A stretch of DNA of 64,000 nt, from NCBI GenBank assembly GCA_946479435.1, contig CAMLFX010000002.1:16412-80411 (forward strand), read 5' to 3'. Made by a program: the position numbers and the translations under genes. The notes under the pieces are model-generated. The model had not been told where the DNA came from. It searched no databases and saw only the letters and a list, made by a program, of their open reading frames with translations. Below, one piece after another: positions 34,154 to 44,259 of the stretch. How positions within the stretch are numbered: the first letter of the stretch is position 1; the number at the start of each line of letters is the position of its first letter. This DNA comes from an uncultured Sphingobacteriales bacterium. GTDB lineage: Bacteria; Bacteroidota; Bacteroidia; Chitinophagales; Chitinophagaceae.

Positions 34154-37100
34154 TCAAATTCGTATGAATACTTCTACAGAATGATGCCCCACTTCATATA
34201 CAAGTGTTATAGTATTGCCTGCACCTTCTTCGTCTCCAATTTTCCAATGTGAATTGCCAGTATCAACCTGAAATATACTAATGTTGTATACAGCTTTTTT
34301 ATAGCGATACACCACTGTGACAAATGGCCACTCTATAGGAAAGCAAGGGCTGAATCTGAGTTGTGCTGCAGTACGTTCCATACCGAGCAGCGAGCTAATG
34401 ATAAACTGATACATCCAGCCTGAAGAGCCCGTATACCAAGTCCACCCCCCCCTCCCTCTATGTGATTTATTGGCATAAATATCTGCGGCCATCACGTAAG
34501 GTTCGGCCTTATACTTCTGCACATGTTGTGCGTCAGTAGTATGACTTATTGGAAGTATCATGTTAAATAGTTCCCAGGTTTTATCACGCCGACCCATTTT
34601 TGCAAATGCCATCAGTGCCCAGATGGCAGCATGTGTATATTGTCCGCCATTTTCACGTATCCCAGGTACATATCCTCTGATATAGCCTGGGTTAAGAGTA
34701 GATTTATCAAAAGGCGGATCAAGCAGTTGAATAAGGCCAAGTTCTCTTTTCACCAGGTATTGATCCAGCGCAGCCATTGCCATCTCTTTGCGCTCATCAT
34801 CGGCAGCTCCAGACAACACGGACCAGCTTTGAACAATGGCGTCAATCTTACATTCATCGTTTTCTTTCGTGCCCAATGGTGTACCGTCGTCAAAGTAGGC
34901 TCGCCTATACCAGTTACCATCCCAACCTGATAATTGCAGGTTTGACATTAAGGTATCTGCTTCCTTTACGCAGGTAGCAGCAAAATTTGTATCTCCATGA
35001 CTATCCGCTATTCTGGTAAAACTAATCAGTATGTCATAGAGGAAAAACCCTAACCAAACACTTTCGCCCGCACCTTTGTTGCCAACGCGATCCATACCAT
35101 CATTCCAGTCTCCTGAGCCAATCAGTGGTAGGCCATGTTTACCAAACCGAAGACTATACTTGATAGCGCGTACGCAATGTTCATATAAACTGGCCGACAA
35201 CTTACCACTAACAGGCAACTCATAAATTGAATCCTCATCAGCATTCAACAGATTGCCCTCAAGAAAACTGACTGACTCCTTTAAGATTTCATTATCGCCT
35301 GTCACAGTAACATAACGGCAAACAGCAAATGGCAGCCATAGCAGATCATCAGAACAACGCGTGCGTACACCTCTACCCTCTGGTGGGTGCCACCAGTGCT
35401 GTACATCTCCCTCTGCAAATTGCCTTGAGGCACATAGCAATATTTGCGTTCGTGCTGTGATTGGACTGGTATGCAGTAATGCTAATACATCTTGTAATTG
35501 ATCTCTAAAACCAAAAGCGCCCCCCGACTGATAGAAACCACTTCTGGCAAAGATGCGAGATGCCAGCGTCTGGTAAGTCAGCCAGCCATTAGCCAGTATG
35601 TTCAACGCTGTGTCTGGCGTGGTCACCTGTACAGCTCCCAGCATGTCTTCCCAGTATGCTTTTATTTCTTGTAAAGAAGTAGATACTGTATCCCTATCGG
35701 CAAACTTATGTATCAGCATTATTGCTTCGTCAATATTTTTACCGCTACCAAGTTGGAATATAATTTCTTTCTCTGATCCGTTCGACAAATCAAATTTCAC
35801 CTGTAAAGCGGCACAAGGATCGAAGCCTGCACCATTCCTGCCGGAGAGTTTCTTTCTATATAATGCCTTTGGGTTATTGAGGTTGCTGTTCCTTCCTATA
35901 AATTCCGAACGATCGGTAGTAAAACTTAGTTGGTTAGATTCATTTACCTTAAAAAAGTTCACTCGCTCAGCAAAAGGTGTATTATATCTGTTCCGAATCA
36001 GCAACGCACCGGTTTTACTATCATACTCCGATATGATATGCATATTTGTCTTTGCACGCACATCACCTAATATCATTTCCAGAAACCCTGTGAGAGAAAA
36101 TTTCCGTTCGCGACCAGACTCATTCTTCACTTTTATTACTATAAACTTAATTGGAGCCTCTTTGTCCACGTATGTGCACATTTCTGTAGCGATACCATTT
36201 TCTATATGTTCAAAACTAGTATAGCCAAATCCATGCGTGGTGATGTAGGGCGAATCTCCTGCTTTAGGGAAAGGTGAAGGAGACCAGAAAGTACCAGTTT
36301 CTTCATCACGCAAATAAAATGCCTCCCCCCCGGTATCGGTCACCGGATCATTACTCCAGGGGGTAATCCTGTATTCATGCGCATTAATAGCCCAGGTGTA
36401 CGCTGATCCGTTTTCAGAAACGACAGTACCAAAATCGGCATTGGCAATAACGTTTACCCAAGGCGCGGGTGTGGTCTGGTGTTCATCCGTTATGATTTTA
36501 TATTCTTTGCCGTCTTTTGTAAATCCGCCTATACTATTGAAAAATATCAGGTCGTTCGGCAAACCAATAGTTTTATACAAGTTTTCAGTAGTTATCGGTA
36601 TTACATCCAGGCGTGGAGGTAATACGGATTCGGTATGATACCTGTTTACTTGTTCTGCCAGGCTTCCTTTATTATCATGAATCACTACACGTGCAACGCT
36701 CTCAAACAATAACCTATCCTCTGTAGATATTTGGTCTGCAGATTTTATAAAAATTCTCCCCGGCCTGTTATATATCGTGGTACCCACTATTTCAGTGGTT
36801 ATTAAACCTTGTATTTGTTCCTGCAATAATTGACGATAGGAACCATGGTCTTCATTCCATATCATCAGGTCAACAGGCAATCCCTTTAAGCGCCAATAAG
36901 CATGGGCCTGCACCAGTTGCTGTGCTATTTCCAGGCTATCTGTATCATGTATGTGCAGTAATACTATCGGCAAGTCTCCGGAAACTGAATGACTCCAAAG
37001 ACCTGATTGTCCCCTAAAGTTACGTTGAATGGAAGCTGGCTCAGCACGTAAATAAGGATTAGCATAAATAACGGCAGCAGCTAAACGATCGTATAATAAT

Positions 37101-40100
37101 GCATCACCCTCCTTTGCATTAATTTGCCTCAGCAGTACCTGGCTATGTGTCCAGGAAAGTTCAAACGCCCGCCTTTTCAAGTGGGTGTCAGTGTACTTAT
37201 GCATAAGGTTCTCACAGGCTTCTTTAGTTTCGCTGATACCATATATCATATCTACCGTAACTGTCTGCAAGGGTTTTATAGTGATTCGATAACGAATAGA
37301 AACAATAGGGTCCAGAACAGCTCCTTGTTTACCAGACAATACAGCGTTTTCCATCGCCTGCGGATGAATGAGATTTCTACCCCTGCCTATAAACTCCAGA
37401 CGGTCCGTTTCATAAGATACCTCCTCTGCAACAGCACCATGAACATTCATAAGGTGAAACATCCATGGTGGCGTTTCCTCTGCTGACCGTGGCCGACGCG
37501 TACAATAGATAGCGTTATGCGCAGGCAATATCTCTGTCTCAACAAACAGGTTGCTGAATGAGGGATGTGATTCATCTGATGCCTGGCTTGCAATTACCAC
37601 CTCTGCGTAGCTTGTGATCTCCAAAACCCTTTCAGACTGCGTATTATTCGTCAGCCGCATTCTCCTCATTTCGGTATCATCTTCCGGAGATACAACTATT
37701 TCTGTTTTAGTATCTATCCCATAGTCATGTCTTCGAAACTCAACATGCCCCTGCGAAAAAACAACTTCATATTGTTTAGATGCTTGCAGTGTTGGCTGGT
37801 AAGTATTAGACCAAAATTTACCGCTGTTCACATCTTTTATATAACAAAATATGCCCCGGTCATCTTTCGTTGCATCTTCTCGCCAACGAGTAACCGCTAT
37901 ATCTTTCCACCTACTGTACCCACCACCGGAATTAGTGACCATGATCTGGTAGCAGCCATTTCCGAGAAGCTGTATTTCCGGCGTTACTGTGTTGGCAGTA
38001 TTTATGCTGCGCATTTGTACATCTGCTGCGGGAACATGTGTTTCTATAATATCGGCGGTATGCGCATAAAATATGGTAGCTCTTGGTATCCTTTCCTGTA
38101 GTAGCAGCAAGGTTGCCTGAAACCTGCGTTCTGACATGAACCGCTGCTGCATAGGTTTATTAAGTAACACGTATGCCAGAGATAGTAAACTCATTCCCTG
38201 GTGATGTACCATATATGATTTTACTATACTGTAGCTTTTGTCACGAGGTAAGCGACTGGCAGTAAAATCTATTGCTTCAAATAAACCATATTCGCCTTCA
38301 TATCCTTCCTCTGACAGTAATTGCAGATTAGTGCATGCTTTGGATGGAGCCACCATTAACGCCATCATCGATGCGTAGGGAGCGATAACCAAATCTTCTT
38401 CCAAACCACGTTTCAGACCCAGGCCTGGTACGCCAAATGCACGGTACTGATAATTAAGGTTCGCATCAAACATATTATATGCTGATTCAGATATTCCCCA
38501 TGGCACGCCTCGGTTCGCTGCGTATTCTATTTGCTTTTTTACGGTTGCCTTATTTGTCTGATATAAAAGTGTATTCTCATAAGCAGGCATCACCAACTGT
38601 GGCATAAGATACTCAAACATAGACCCACTCCAGGATAGTAATATTGCATCGCCACTTGAATTAGTAAGCAGACGTCCAAGTGCAAACCAGCTGTCCTGCG
38701 GTAATTTACCCTGAGCTATCCCTACAAAGACTCCCAACCTTGCCTCCGAAGCGAGCAAATCGTAACTACTCTTATCTTTTCTTTGCTCATCAACATTGTA
38801 GCCGATCTTTAGAAGGCTTGTAGATTTGTCTAAAAGAAAGTCATAGGATATATCACTTAACTGTTCACATATTTCAGCTAGCTCTTCCAGTAAAGTAACG
38901 CGTGCTGCTGCCTGGCTTCTACCATTTTCTAATGCAGTGCGCAGTAAAACCAACCATTCCTTTTCTGCTGTACTTATATCTTGTTGTTCATAATTCAGGA
39001 TTTGTTGATGATAGATTTCTGGCAAGGACTTTTCTAATAACAAAGTAGGCACCTCATTCAACCTGGCAAGTTGGTTAAACTTCTCGGGGGCCGGCAGCAA
39101 ACTAACCCATGGTGCAATTGTTGCCAGGTCTTCATTTATATCTGATATTTGTCTTGATAATCTTTTCGTCCAGTTAGTTACTTCTATATCTTCACTGGTA
39201 TTATGCACATCCAATTGGTTCGCAAGTGCCAGCAAGTCTTCAAGATTTTTTTTGATTACAGTCAACTCAATATCACCAGATGCTACATTCAATAATGCCA
39301 GCATTTTTTCCGATATTATTTTACCACGGCCATTTGAAAGCCCTCTTATTATTTCTACCGTTATTCTGATCCCTTCATAAACACTTTTATTAATAAGGGG
39401 CTGTTTATCAATATCTAAAAGTCCCTGCCTCAATGTGAGTAGATGGCCCGTAAGATTGCCGCTATCTACCGCTGACACATACTTTGGATGAAGTGGTTGT
39501 AAAGACATCGTATCATACCAATTATAAAAATGCCCTTTATATCGTTCCAGCTTAAGCATGGACTGCAACGTATCATTACACTTTTGTATAAGTACTCCGC
39601 CCGTGATATAACCAAAATCATACGCACTCAGATTAGCAAGCAAAGCCAATCCCATATTGGTAGGCGATGTTCTATGCGCTATAACTTTAACCGGGTGCTC
39701 TTGATAATTATCTGGCGGTAACCAGTTTTCGTCTTCGGTTACAAATTGCTCAAAGAAAGCCCATATTTTACGTGCAGATTTATTAAGAAATAGTATTTGC
39801 TCATCCGGCAGTATGAGATCTTCCTCTTTTTCAGCGGCGCTTAACAACCACACAATAATTGGCGCCAAAAACCATAAACTAAGTATCGGAGCAGCTACTA
39901 ATAATGTGGTAGTATTCGTATACAAAAACCACGCACTTGCAATAAACGATAAAAAAGGAGTAATCCATAGCGATGCATAAACGGAGAGCAGGTTATTGCC
40001 CGCAGTTGCGGATGAGGCAGAGGGCGCCCATTCCAGCAGTTTTCTTAGCGTAAATATCATACGCCAGTTTGTACGAACAATAGCATCAGTATATTTCACT

Positions 40101-42835
40101 GCTTCGTATGGTAATACAGCTATTCCAAATACAAACCGTATCAAAGTGTCCCTTACCGCCTTACCTACTTCTGACAGGTGTGCATAGTAACTGAGATCAA
40201 TTGGTTTGTTTATCAATTGCCAACCAACAGCAATTATAGAGGTCACTAATATAATTGTAGTAAACGACAGCGTCCAGAACCAGGGAAAAGGTAACAGGGT
40301 CCAACCTACCAATAAAAATAAAACCAATGATAGCGGGACCAGGCTTCTACGCAGGTTATCAAATATCTTCCAGCGGGATAGTGTGGAAAGCGGGTTCTTT
40401 ATTAACTTAAGTTTACTATCTGTAACAAAAAGCAGCATCCATGCACCAATCTGCCAATCTCCCCTTATCCATCTGTGGTGTCGTTTGATATCTGTTGCAT
40501 ATTGTGCCGGATTATCTTCATATAAATGCACGTCGCTCACCAAACCTGAACGTGCATAGCAACCTTCCAGCAAATCATGGCTAAGTATTCTGTTCTCCTG
40601 AAAAACATCCTTTAATGCGCTTTCAAAAACATCTACATCATAAATTCCCTTCCCAATGAATGAGCCTTCGCCAAAGAGATCCTGATACACATCTGAAGAA
40701 ACCTTTGTATAGGGATCAATTCCCGACACATCTCCTTGCATACGTAAATAAAGCGAGGTACCTGATGTAGGCATAGCGGCCATAACACGTGGTTGTAATA
40801 TACCATAGCCATTGGTCACACGTTTTTTTTGCTTGTTATAAACTGCGTGATTCAGAGGATGTGCCATTGTTGCAACAAGTTTCCATATTGCCTCTCTGGG
40901 TATGCGGGTATCCGAGTCTAATGTAATAACATATTTTATGTTGGTCAGTACAGCATATTTACCTGTAATCAATGAAAAATCATTGTTATTATGTCCTCTC
41001 AGTACCGCGTTGAGCGCTGCTAATTTACCTCGCTTCCGTTCATAGCCCATCCATTTTTTTTCCTTGTTATTCCATTTCCTCGGGCGGTGAAAGAGAAAGA
41101 ATATATCGTACCCGGAATGTGCATATTTCTGATTTAAATCTTTTATTCCTTTGCTGGCAAGTTGTAGCAGCTCATCATCTTCCTGTAAGATTTCAGTATC
41201 CGCATCCACAAAATCGGTAAGAAGACAAAAGTGAACATTGTTCTCCTTGTTTGCCAGAAATCGTATCTCCAAACCCACTACCAGTTCTTCTATATATGCC
41301 TTACTTAATAACATAGTAGGAATGGCGACCAGTGTTCGGTATTCCGGAGGAATGCCCTTGGAAAAATCCATTCGTGGCAGCAGCACGGGCTTTACCCAAA
41401 GAACGGAGAGCCAGTTAGTAAGTGATATTGCCAAATGCGCAGCACCGGAAATGAATATCAGCGTTATAATAATGGAAAGAGCCCACCCAAAGCTGTTGTA
41501 TGTATTTGCAACGTAACACAGGCTCCACGCTATTATACAAGTCAGTAGGGTGATAGATAACAGGTAGAAGAATACTGGCCTATGTTTTATTATGCCGGTC
41601 AGTTTTTGTTTTACTGTATAACTTACCGCTACCGCAACTTCTGTTTGTTGTAGTCCTTTATCTATCAGGTAATAGCCAATATTGCTTTGTCTTTCAGAAT
41701 AATCATTGCTAGCCTTGTGTTTTCCCGCAAGCTCTAAAACCTTTTCAGCAACTGTTGTTTCCGACAGATGCGAGCGTTTTGATAAAGACTCTATTACATG
41801 CCTGTATCTGTCGCGGGTGGCAAAATCCATACGTGTATAAGTGCCTGTAGGATCGCGTCGCAAAGTCTGGTCTACCATACTCAGGGTCTCTACGAACTCA
41901 CGCCAGTCTGTAGCACCTATAAAACGTAATGTACTAATGCTATTACTGACGGACACCTGGTCTGTAGCCTGCTTCTGATTTTCTTCTCTTACAAGGTCGT
42001 TGCTGTTAGTTCCCAACCCCGCAAGTTGCTGTTCCACCCATGTAAGCGGCAAAGCAAAAGCCGATCCCTTCCCTTGTAATTTTCTTGTGAAAGCGGCGAC
42101 AAATGCACTGTTTAATACCGGTTTTGATCTTGCCATATCGGCTATGGTCAATATCAGATTCCCAGGATCTTCTTCAATGGTTGCCGTCATCCTGTCAGCC
42201 CAGTAGTCAGCAAGGCTATGATCTATAATGCCTAACGCTATCTTTCCTGATACCCTGCGTAAGTTTTCAAGAACAGCAAGACGAAGCATAATAGGTATTG
42301 CCCAAAGTTCTCCAAGTGTAAGTATGGCAACACTCTGATAAGAGCTCACAAAACTGCTGAGGTTTTTTATATCTACGCGTCCGTCACTGTGAGAAATGAT
42401 CTCCAAAACAATATCATAAACACGTGGCAGACCCGCCGAAGGCCCTTCTTCCAGGAAAGGCAAGCTATCGTTATATCCTTTAGGTAAATGCTTCCGTGCT
42501 ATTACTACCTGCTCTTCTATCAGGTAGAAATTATCTAACAACCATTCAGCAGCCGGAGTAATAATTTTACCCTCCCTAATATCTTCTACTAGTAAATTGC
42601 GGATTTCCAACAAAGCTGTTTCATTCTCTTGCAGCCTTTTTAATAATTGATTGGGGTAATTACCTTTCGCCAATTTATGCGATTGGGCAACAATTTTACC
42701 ATAACGTATCATTTGCTCCGAGCTAAAAAGCTCTGAGCGAAAAGGCTCCTCATTGTAGCGAATGGTTACACCGCCCAGAAAATAATCCCGCAAACGCAAT
42801 AGGACATCAAAAACGCTTTCGGTTGTTACTTTCAT
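34154..42835 (-). CDS. cyclic beta-1,2-glucan synthase-like protein (NdvB/ChvB type)
   Basis: A giant 2893-residue membrane protein. The order is: N-terminal helical domain (about 1-400); two helices (about 415-480); a GT84-type glycosyltransferase with LDSDTRIP (about 640) and RHHRWIRGDWQ (about 790); further helices (about 820-1010); a glucoamylase-like middle domain (about 1090-1560); then tandem carbohydrate-binding and GH94 phosphorylase-like domains, the last with GSGDWNDGMDRVG (about 2480). It should polymerise UDP-glucose on a protein-bound primer and cyclise the chain, as in Rhizobium and Brucella, where the periplasmic glucan helps osmotic adaptation. Members from Bacteroidota are not well characterised, so the linkage is not certain. 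No promoter was identified in the 254 bp upstream. Confidence 0.88.
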   Translation of the reverse strand: MKVTTESVFDVLLRLRDYFLGGVTIRYNEEPFRSELFSSEQMIRYGKIVAQSHKLAKGNYPNQLLKRLQENETALLEIRNLLVEDIREGKIITPAAEWLLDNFYLIEEQVVIARKHLPKGYNDSLPFLEEGPSAGLPRVYDIVLEIISHSDGRVDIKNLSSFVSSYQSVAILTLGELWAIPIMLRLAVLENLRRVSGKIALGIIDHSLADYWADRMTATIEEDPGNLILTIADMARSKPVLNSAFVAAFTRKLQGKGSAFALPLTWVEQQLAGLGTNSNDLVREENQKQATDQVSVSNSISTLRFIGATDWREFVETLSMVDQTLRRDPTGTYTRMDFATRDRYRHVIESLSKRSHLSETTVAEKVLELAGKHKASNDYSERQSNIGYYLIDKGLQQTEVAVAVSYTVKQKLTGIIKHRPVFFYLLSITLLTCIIAWSLCYVANTYNSFGWALSIIITLIFISGAAHLAISLTNWLSVLWVKPVLLPRMDFSKGIPPEYRTLVAIPTMLLSKAYIEELVVGLEIRFLANKENNVHFCLLTDFVDADTEILQEDDELLQLASKGIKDLNQKYAHSGYDIFFLFHRPRKWNNKEKKWMGYERKRGKLAALNAVLRGHNNNDFSLITGKYAVLTNIKYVITLDSDTRIPREAIWKLVATMAHPLNHAVYNKQKKRVTNGYGILQPRVMAAMPTSGTSLYLRMQGDVSGIDPYTKVSSDVYQDLFGEGSFIGKGIYDVDVFESALKDVFQENRILSHDLLEGCYARSGLVSDVHLYEDNPAQYATDIKRHHRWIRGDWQIGAWMLLFVTDSKLKLIKNPLSTLSRWKIFDNLRRSLVPLSLVLFLLVGWTLLPFPWFWTLSFTTIILVTSIIAVGWQLINKPIDLSYYAHLSEVGKAVRDTLIRFVFGIAVLPYEAVKYTDAIVRTNWRMIFTLRKLLEWAPSASSATAGNNLLSVYASLWITPFLSFIASAWFLYTNTTTLLVAAPILSLWFLAPIIVWLLSAAEKEEDLILPDEQILFLNKSARKIWAFFEQFVTEDENWLPPDNYQEHPVKVIAHRTSPTNMGLALLANLSAYDFGYITGGVLIQKCNDTLQSMLKLERYKGHFYNWYDTMSLQPLHPKYVSAVDSGNLTGHLLTLRQGLLDIDKQPLINKSVYEGIRITVEIIRGLSNGRGKIISEKMLALLNVASGDIELTVIKKNLEDLLALANQLDVHNTSEDIEVTNWTKRLSRQISDINEDLATIAPWVSLLPAPEKFNQLARLNEVPTLLLEKSLPEIYHQQILNYEQQDISTAEKEWLVLLRTALENGRSQAAARVTLLEELAEICEQLSDISYDFLLDKSTSLLKIGYNVDEQRKDKSSYDLLASEARLGVFVGIAQGKLPQDSWFALGRLLTNSSGDAILLSWSGSMFEYLMPQLVMPAYENTLLYQTNKATVKKQIEYAANRGVPWGISESAYNMFDANLNYQYRAFGVPGLGLKRGLEEDLVIAPYASMMALMVAPSKACTNLQLLSEEGYEGEYGLFEAIDFTASRLPRDKSYSIVKSYMVHHQGMSLLSLAYVLLNKPMQQRFMSERRFQATLLLLQERIPRATIFYAHTADIIETHVPAADVQMRSINTANTVTPEIQLLGNGCYQIMVTNSGGGYSRWKDIAVTRWREDATKDDRGIFCYIKDVNSGKFWSNTYQPTLQASKQYEVVFSQGHVEFRRHDYGIDTKTEIVVSPEDDTEMRRMRLTNNTQSERVLEITSYAEVVIASQASDESHPSFSNLFVETEILPAHNAIYCTRRPRSAEETPPWMFHLMNVHGAVAEEVSYETDRLEFIGRGRNLIHPQAMENAVLSGKQGAVLDPIVSIRYRITIKPLQTVTVDMIYGISETKEACENLMHKYTDTHLKRRAFELSWTHSQVLLRQINAKEGDALLYDRLAAAVIYANPYLRAEPASIQRNFRGQSGLWSHSVSGDLPIVLLHIHDTDSLEIAQQLVQAHAYWRLKGLPVDLMIWNEDHGSYRQLLQEQIQGLITTEIVGTTIYNRPGRIFIKSADQISTEDRLLFESVARVVIHDNKGSLAEQVNRYHTESVLPPRLDVIPITTENLYKTIGLPNDLIFFNSIGGFTKDGKEYKIITDEHQTTPAPWVNVIANADFGTVVSENGSAYTWAINAHEYRITPWSNDPVTDTGGEAFYLRDEETGTFWSPSPFPKAGDSPYITTHGFGYTSFEHIENGIATEMCTYVDKEAPIKFIVIKVKNESGRERKFSLTGFLEMILGDVRAKTNMHIISEYDSKTGALLIRNRYNTPFAERVNFFKVNESNQLSFTTDRSEFIGRNSNLNNPKALYRKKLSGRNGAGFDPCAALQVKFDLSNGSEKEIIFQLGSGKNIDEAIMLIHKFADRDTVSTSLQEIKAYWEDMLGAVQVTTPDTALNILANGWLTYQTLASRIFARSGFYQSGGAFGFRDQLQDVLALLHTSPITARTQILLCASRQFAEGDVQHWWHPPEGRGVRTRCSDDLLWLPFAVCRYVTVTGDNEILKESVSFLEGNLLNADEDSIYELPVSGKLSASLYEHCVRAIKYSLRFGKHGLPLIGSGDWNDGMDRVGNKGAGESVWLGFFLYDILISFTRIADSHGDTNFAATCVKEADTLMSNLQLSGWDGNWYRRAYFDDGTPLGTKENDECKIDAIVQSWSVLSGAADDERKEMAMAALDQYLVKRELGLIQLLDPPFDKSTLNPGYIRGYVPGIRENGGQYTHAAIWALMAFAKMGRRDKTWELFNMILPISHTTDAQHVQKYKAEPYVMAADIYANKSHRGRGGWTWYTGSSGWMYQFIISSLLGMERTAAQLRFSPCFPIEWPFVTVVYRYKKAVYNISIFQVDTGNSHWKIGDEEGAGNTITLVYEVGHHSVEVFIRI

Positions 42836-43089
42836 AAAATTATTGAATGCTAAAGTGAGTCATTACACATCAGCAAGCATTACCAGTCCTGCATTAACAA
42901 TAAGAGTTATGTTATTAACTGAATAGGCAGTTCCTGGCAAACCTTACGGGCGATGCTAATACTTTGAAAGGCATGTGTGATAGTCATGTAGTTTCCTGTT
43001 TTAATGGTCTCACACTATATGTAAGCTCATTATCCGATGCACCTCTATTTACCCTCTGACGTATCCAAAGATAGCCTATTACTCTGGTA
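42836..43089. other. 254-bp intergenic region without recognised features
   Basis: This lies upstream of the glucan synthase and downstream of the Pro-rich gene. One CAAACCTT (minus: AAGGTTTG) at 42938-42945 is near the -7 consensus, but no TGA-N6-TCA box stands at the expected distance, and no hairpin or small frame looks convincing. Confidence 0.4.
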
Positions 43090-43281
43090 TTAAGCTTTAT
43101 CCGTTTCAGGTAGTTCAGGTGGCCGTTGTTGTTTTCCAGGTGTAGCATCCGGCCGCACCAGCGGTTTTTCCGGCGTTGGCTTTAGGTCCGGTGTATGAGG
43201 TACCAACGTTTCTCCTGGTTTGGGAACAGGCGGGCATTCAGCAGGGCGTTCGGGTAGCCGCTTTTTACTTTCCTTACTCAT
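43090..43281 (-). CDS. small proline-rich protein
   Basis: A 63-residue protein from the ATG at 43281 (MSKESKKRLPERPAECPP). It is about one quarter proline, with Lys and Glu between the prolines (PVPKPGETLVP, LKPTPEKPLVRP). It has no hydrophobic segment and is probably disordered, like Pro-rich linkers and cell-envelope spacers. No family is recognised. It shares a two-box bidirectional promoter with the USP gene at 43399, which is the best evidence that it is a real gene. One Cys is present. Confidence 0.55.
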   Translation of the reverse strand: MSKESKKRLPERPAECPPVPKPGETLVPHTPDLKPTPEKPLVRPDATPGKQQRPPELPETDKA

Positions 43282-43285
43282 GATA

Positions 43286-43381
43286 CAAAAAAAGCACCTT
43301 ACGGCTCCAAAACCCATGAGCCATATCAGCCATTGTTGTGATACTGGTCATTGGCTATCACTGACAACACCCGTTATTTTG
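43286..43381. promoter_or_regulatory. symmetric bidirectional boxed control region, Pro-rich gene / third USP
   Basis: Two exact boxes, TGAGCCATATCA at 43317-43328 and TGATACTGGTCA at 43339-43350, stand 22 bp apart. Rightward -7 TTATTTTG at 43374-43381 sees them at 58.5 and 36.5. Leftward -7 TTTTTTTG at 43293-43286 sees them at 36.5 and 58.5. The same two sites therefore occupy both activator positions for both directions. Confidence 0.8.
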
Positions 43382-43398
43382 CCGTTAAAACAAGCCAC

Positions 43399-44232
43399 AT
43401 GAAAATTCTTTTTGCTCTCCATGAGAATACGACGACCCAGACTAACCTTGATTTTGCATGTTATATTGCAAGGATCACCAGTGGTCGGCTGACAGGAGTG
43501 ATTATGGAGACACTGGATCACGAGGTAATTTATGTGTCGGAGGATCCCGGCAACCGGGGCTTTCATCATAAAATGGAGTCTACAGATTTACCGGACAATG
43601 ACCCAATCCGTATGCGTGCTGATGCACTAGCCAAGCGCTTCCATGAGGGGTGTAACAGTCGCGAAACAATTCCTGTTATTCATCGTAACTATGGCGTACC
43701 ACTGCAGGAGCTAGTACTTGAAACGAGATTTGCAGACCTTCTTTTACTGGATGCCCGAACGGCTTATCCAGCCTCGGAGATTGGAGTGCCCAGTGCATTT
43801 GTAAAGCAGGTACTTAGTGCTGCTGAATGCCCTGTACTTGTTCTGCCGGAGGGGCGCCATGAAGTACGTGAGTTGATTTTCACTTATGACGGGCAGGCCT
43901 CATCCGTCCATGCCATTAAGCAATTCACTTACCTCTTCCCCCAATGGCACAACCTGCCGGTGCATGTAATGCAGGCAGTTGAGCCACATCATGATATAGC
44001 ACATAAACACAGACTTCAGGAATGGATGAAGGATTATTATGAAGATGTCCGTTTCGAGTTTCACGAACAGCCTGCCTCTGATGCCTTAATGGAAAATGCG
44101 CTGGGGCGCATTAATGCTATTGTTGTAATGGGTGCTTATGGAAGAAAAGGTCTGTCAGCACTATTTAAAAAAAGTGAAGGAGACCTACTACTCAAACTAC
44201 TCAGTCAGCCATTATTTATTGCGCACCGCTAA
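43399..44232 (+). CDS. universal stress protein, tandem UspA type
   Basis: A 277-residue tandem USP starting MKILFALHENTTTQTNLDFA. The ATG at 43399 is used because the -7 element ends at 43381. The first half closes with CPVLVLPEGRHE. The second has LIFTYDGQASSVHAIKQF and ends with VVMGAYGRKGLSALFKKSEGDLLLK, a Gly-rich segment near the usp ATP motif (GAYGRKG...). It is similar in layout to the USP at 24324 (both have xAxDGxxxxxxALKQF/AIKQF in the second half), so these two are probably paralogues. It is followed 27 bp later by the bactofilin-like gene on the same strand. Confidence 0.87.
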   Translation: MKILFALHENTTTQTNLDFACYIARITSGRLTGVIMETLDHEVIYVSEDPGNRGFHHKMESTDLPDNDPIRMRADALAKRFHEGCNSRETIPVIHRNYGVPLQELVLETRFADLLLLDARTAYPASEIGVPSAFVKQVLSAAECPVLVLPEGRHEVRELIFTYDGQASSVHAIKQFTYLFPQWHNLPVHVMQAVEPHHDIAHKHRLQEWMKDYYEDVRFEFHEQPASDALMENALGRINAIVVMGAYGRKGLSALFKKSEGDLLLKLLSQPLFIAHR

Positions 44233-44259
44233 AAATTTCAGCATAAAACATTATTTGCT

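Noticed and set aside
42836..43089. Boxed promoter for the glucan synthase
   Set aside because: The near -7 element at 42938 has no box at 36.5 or 58.5; TGATAGTCA at 42978 has a three-base spacer.
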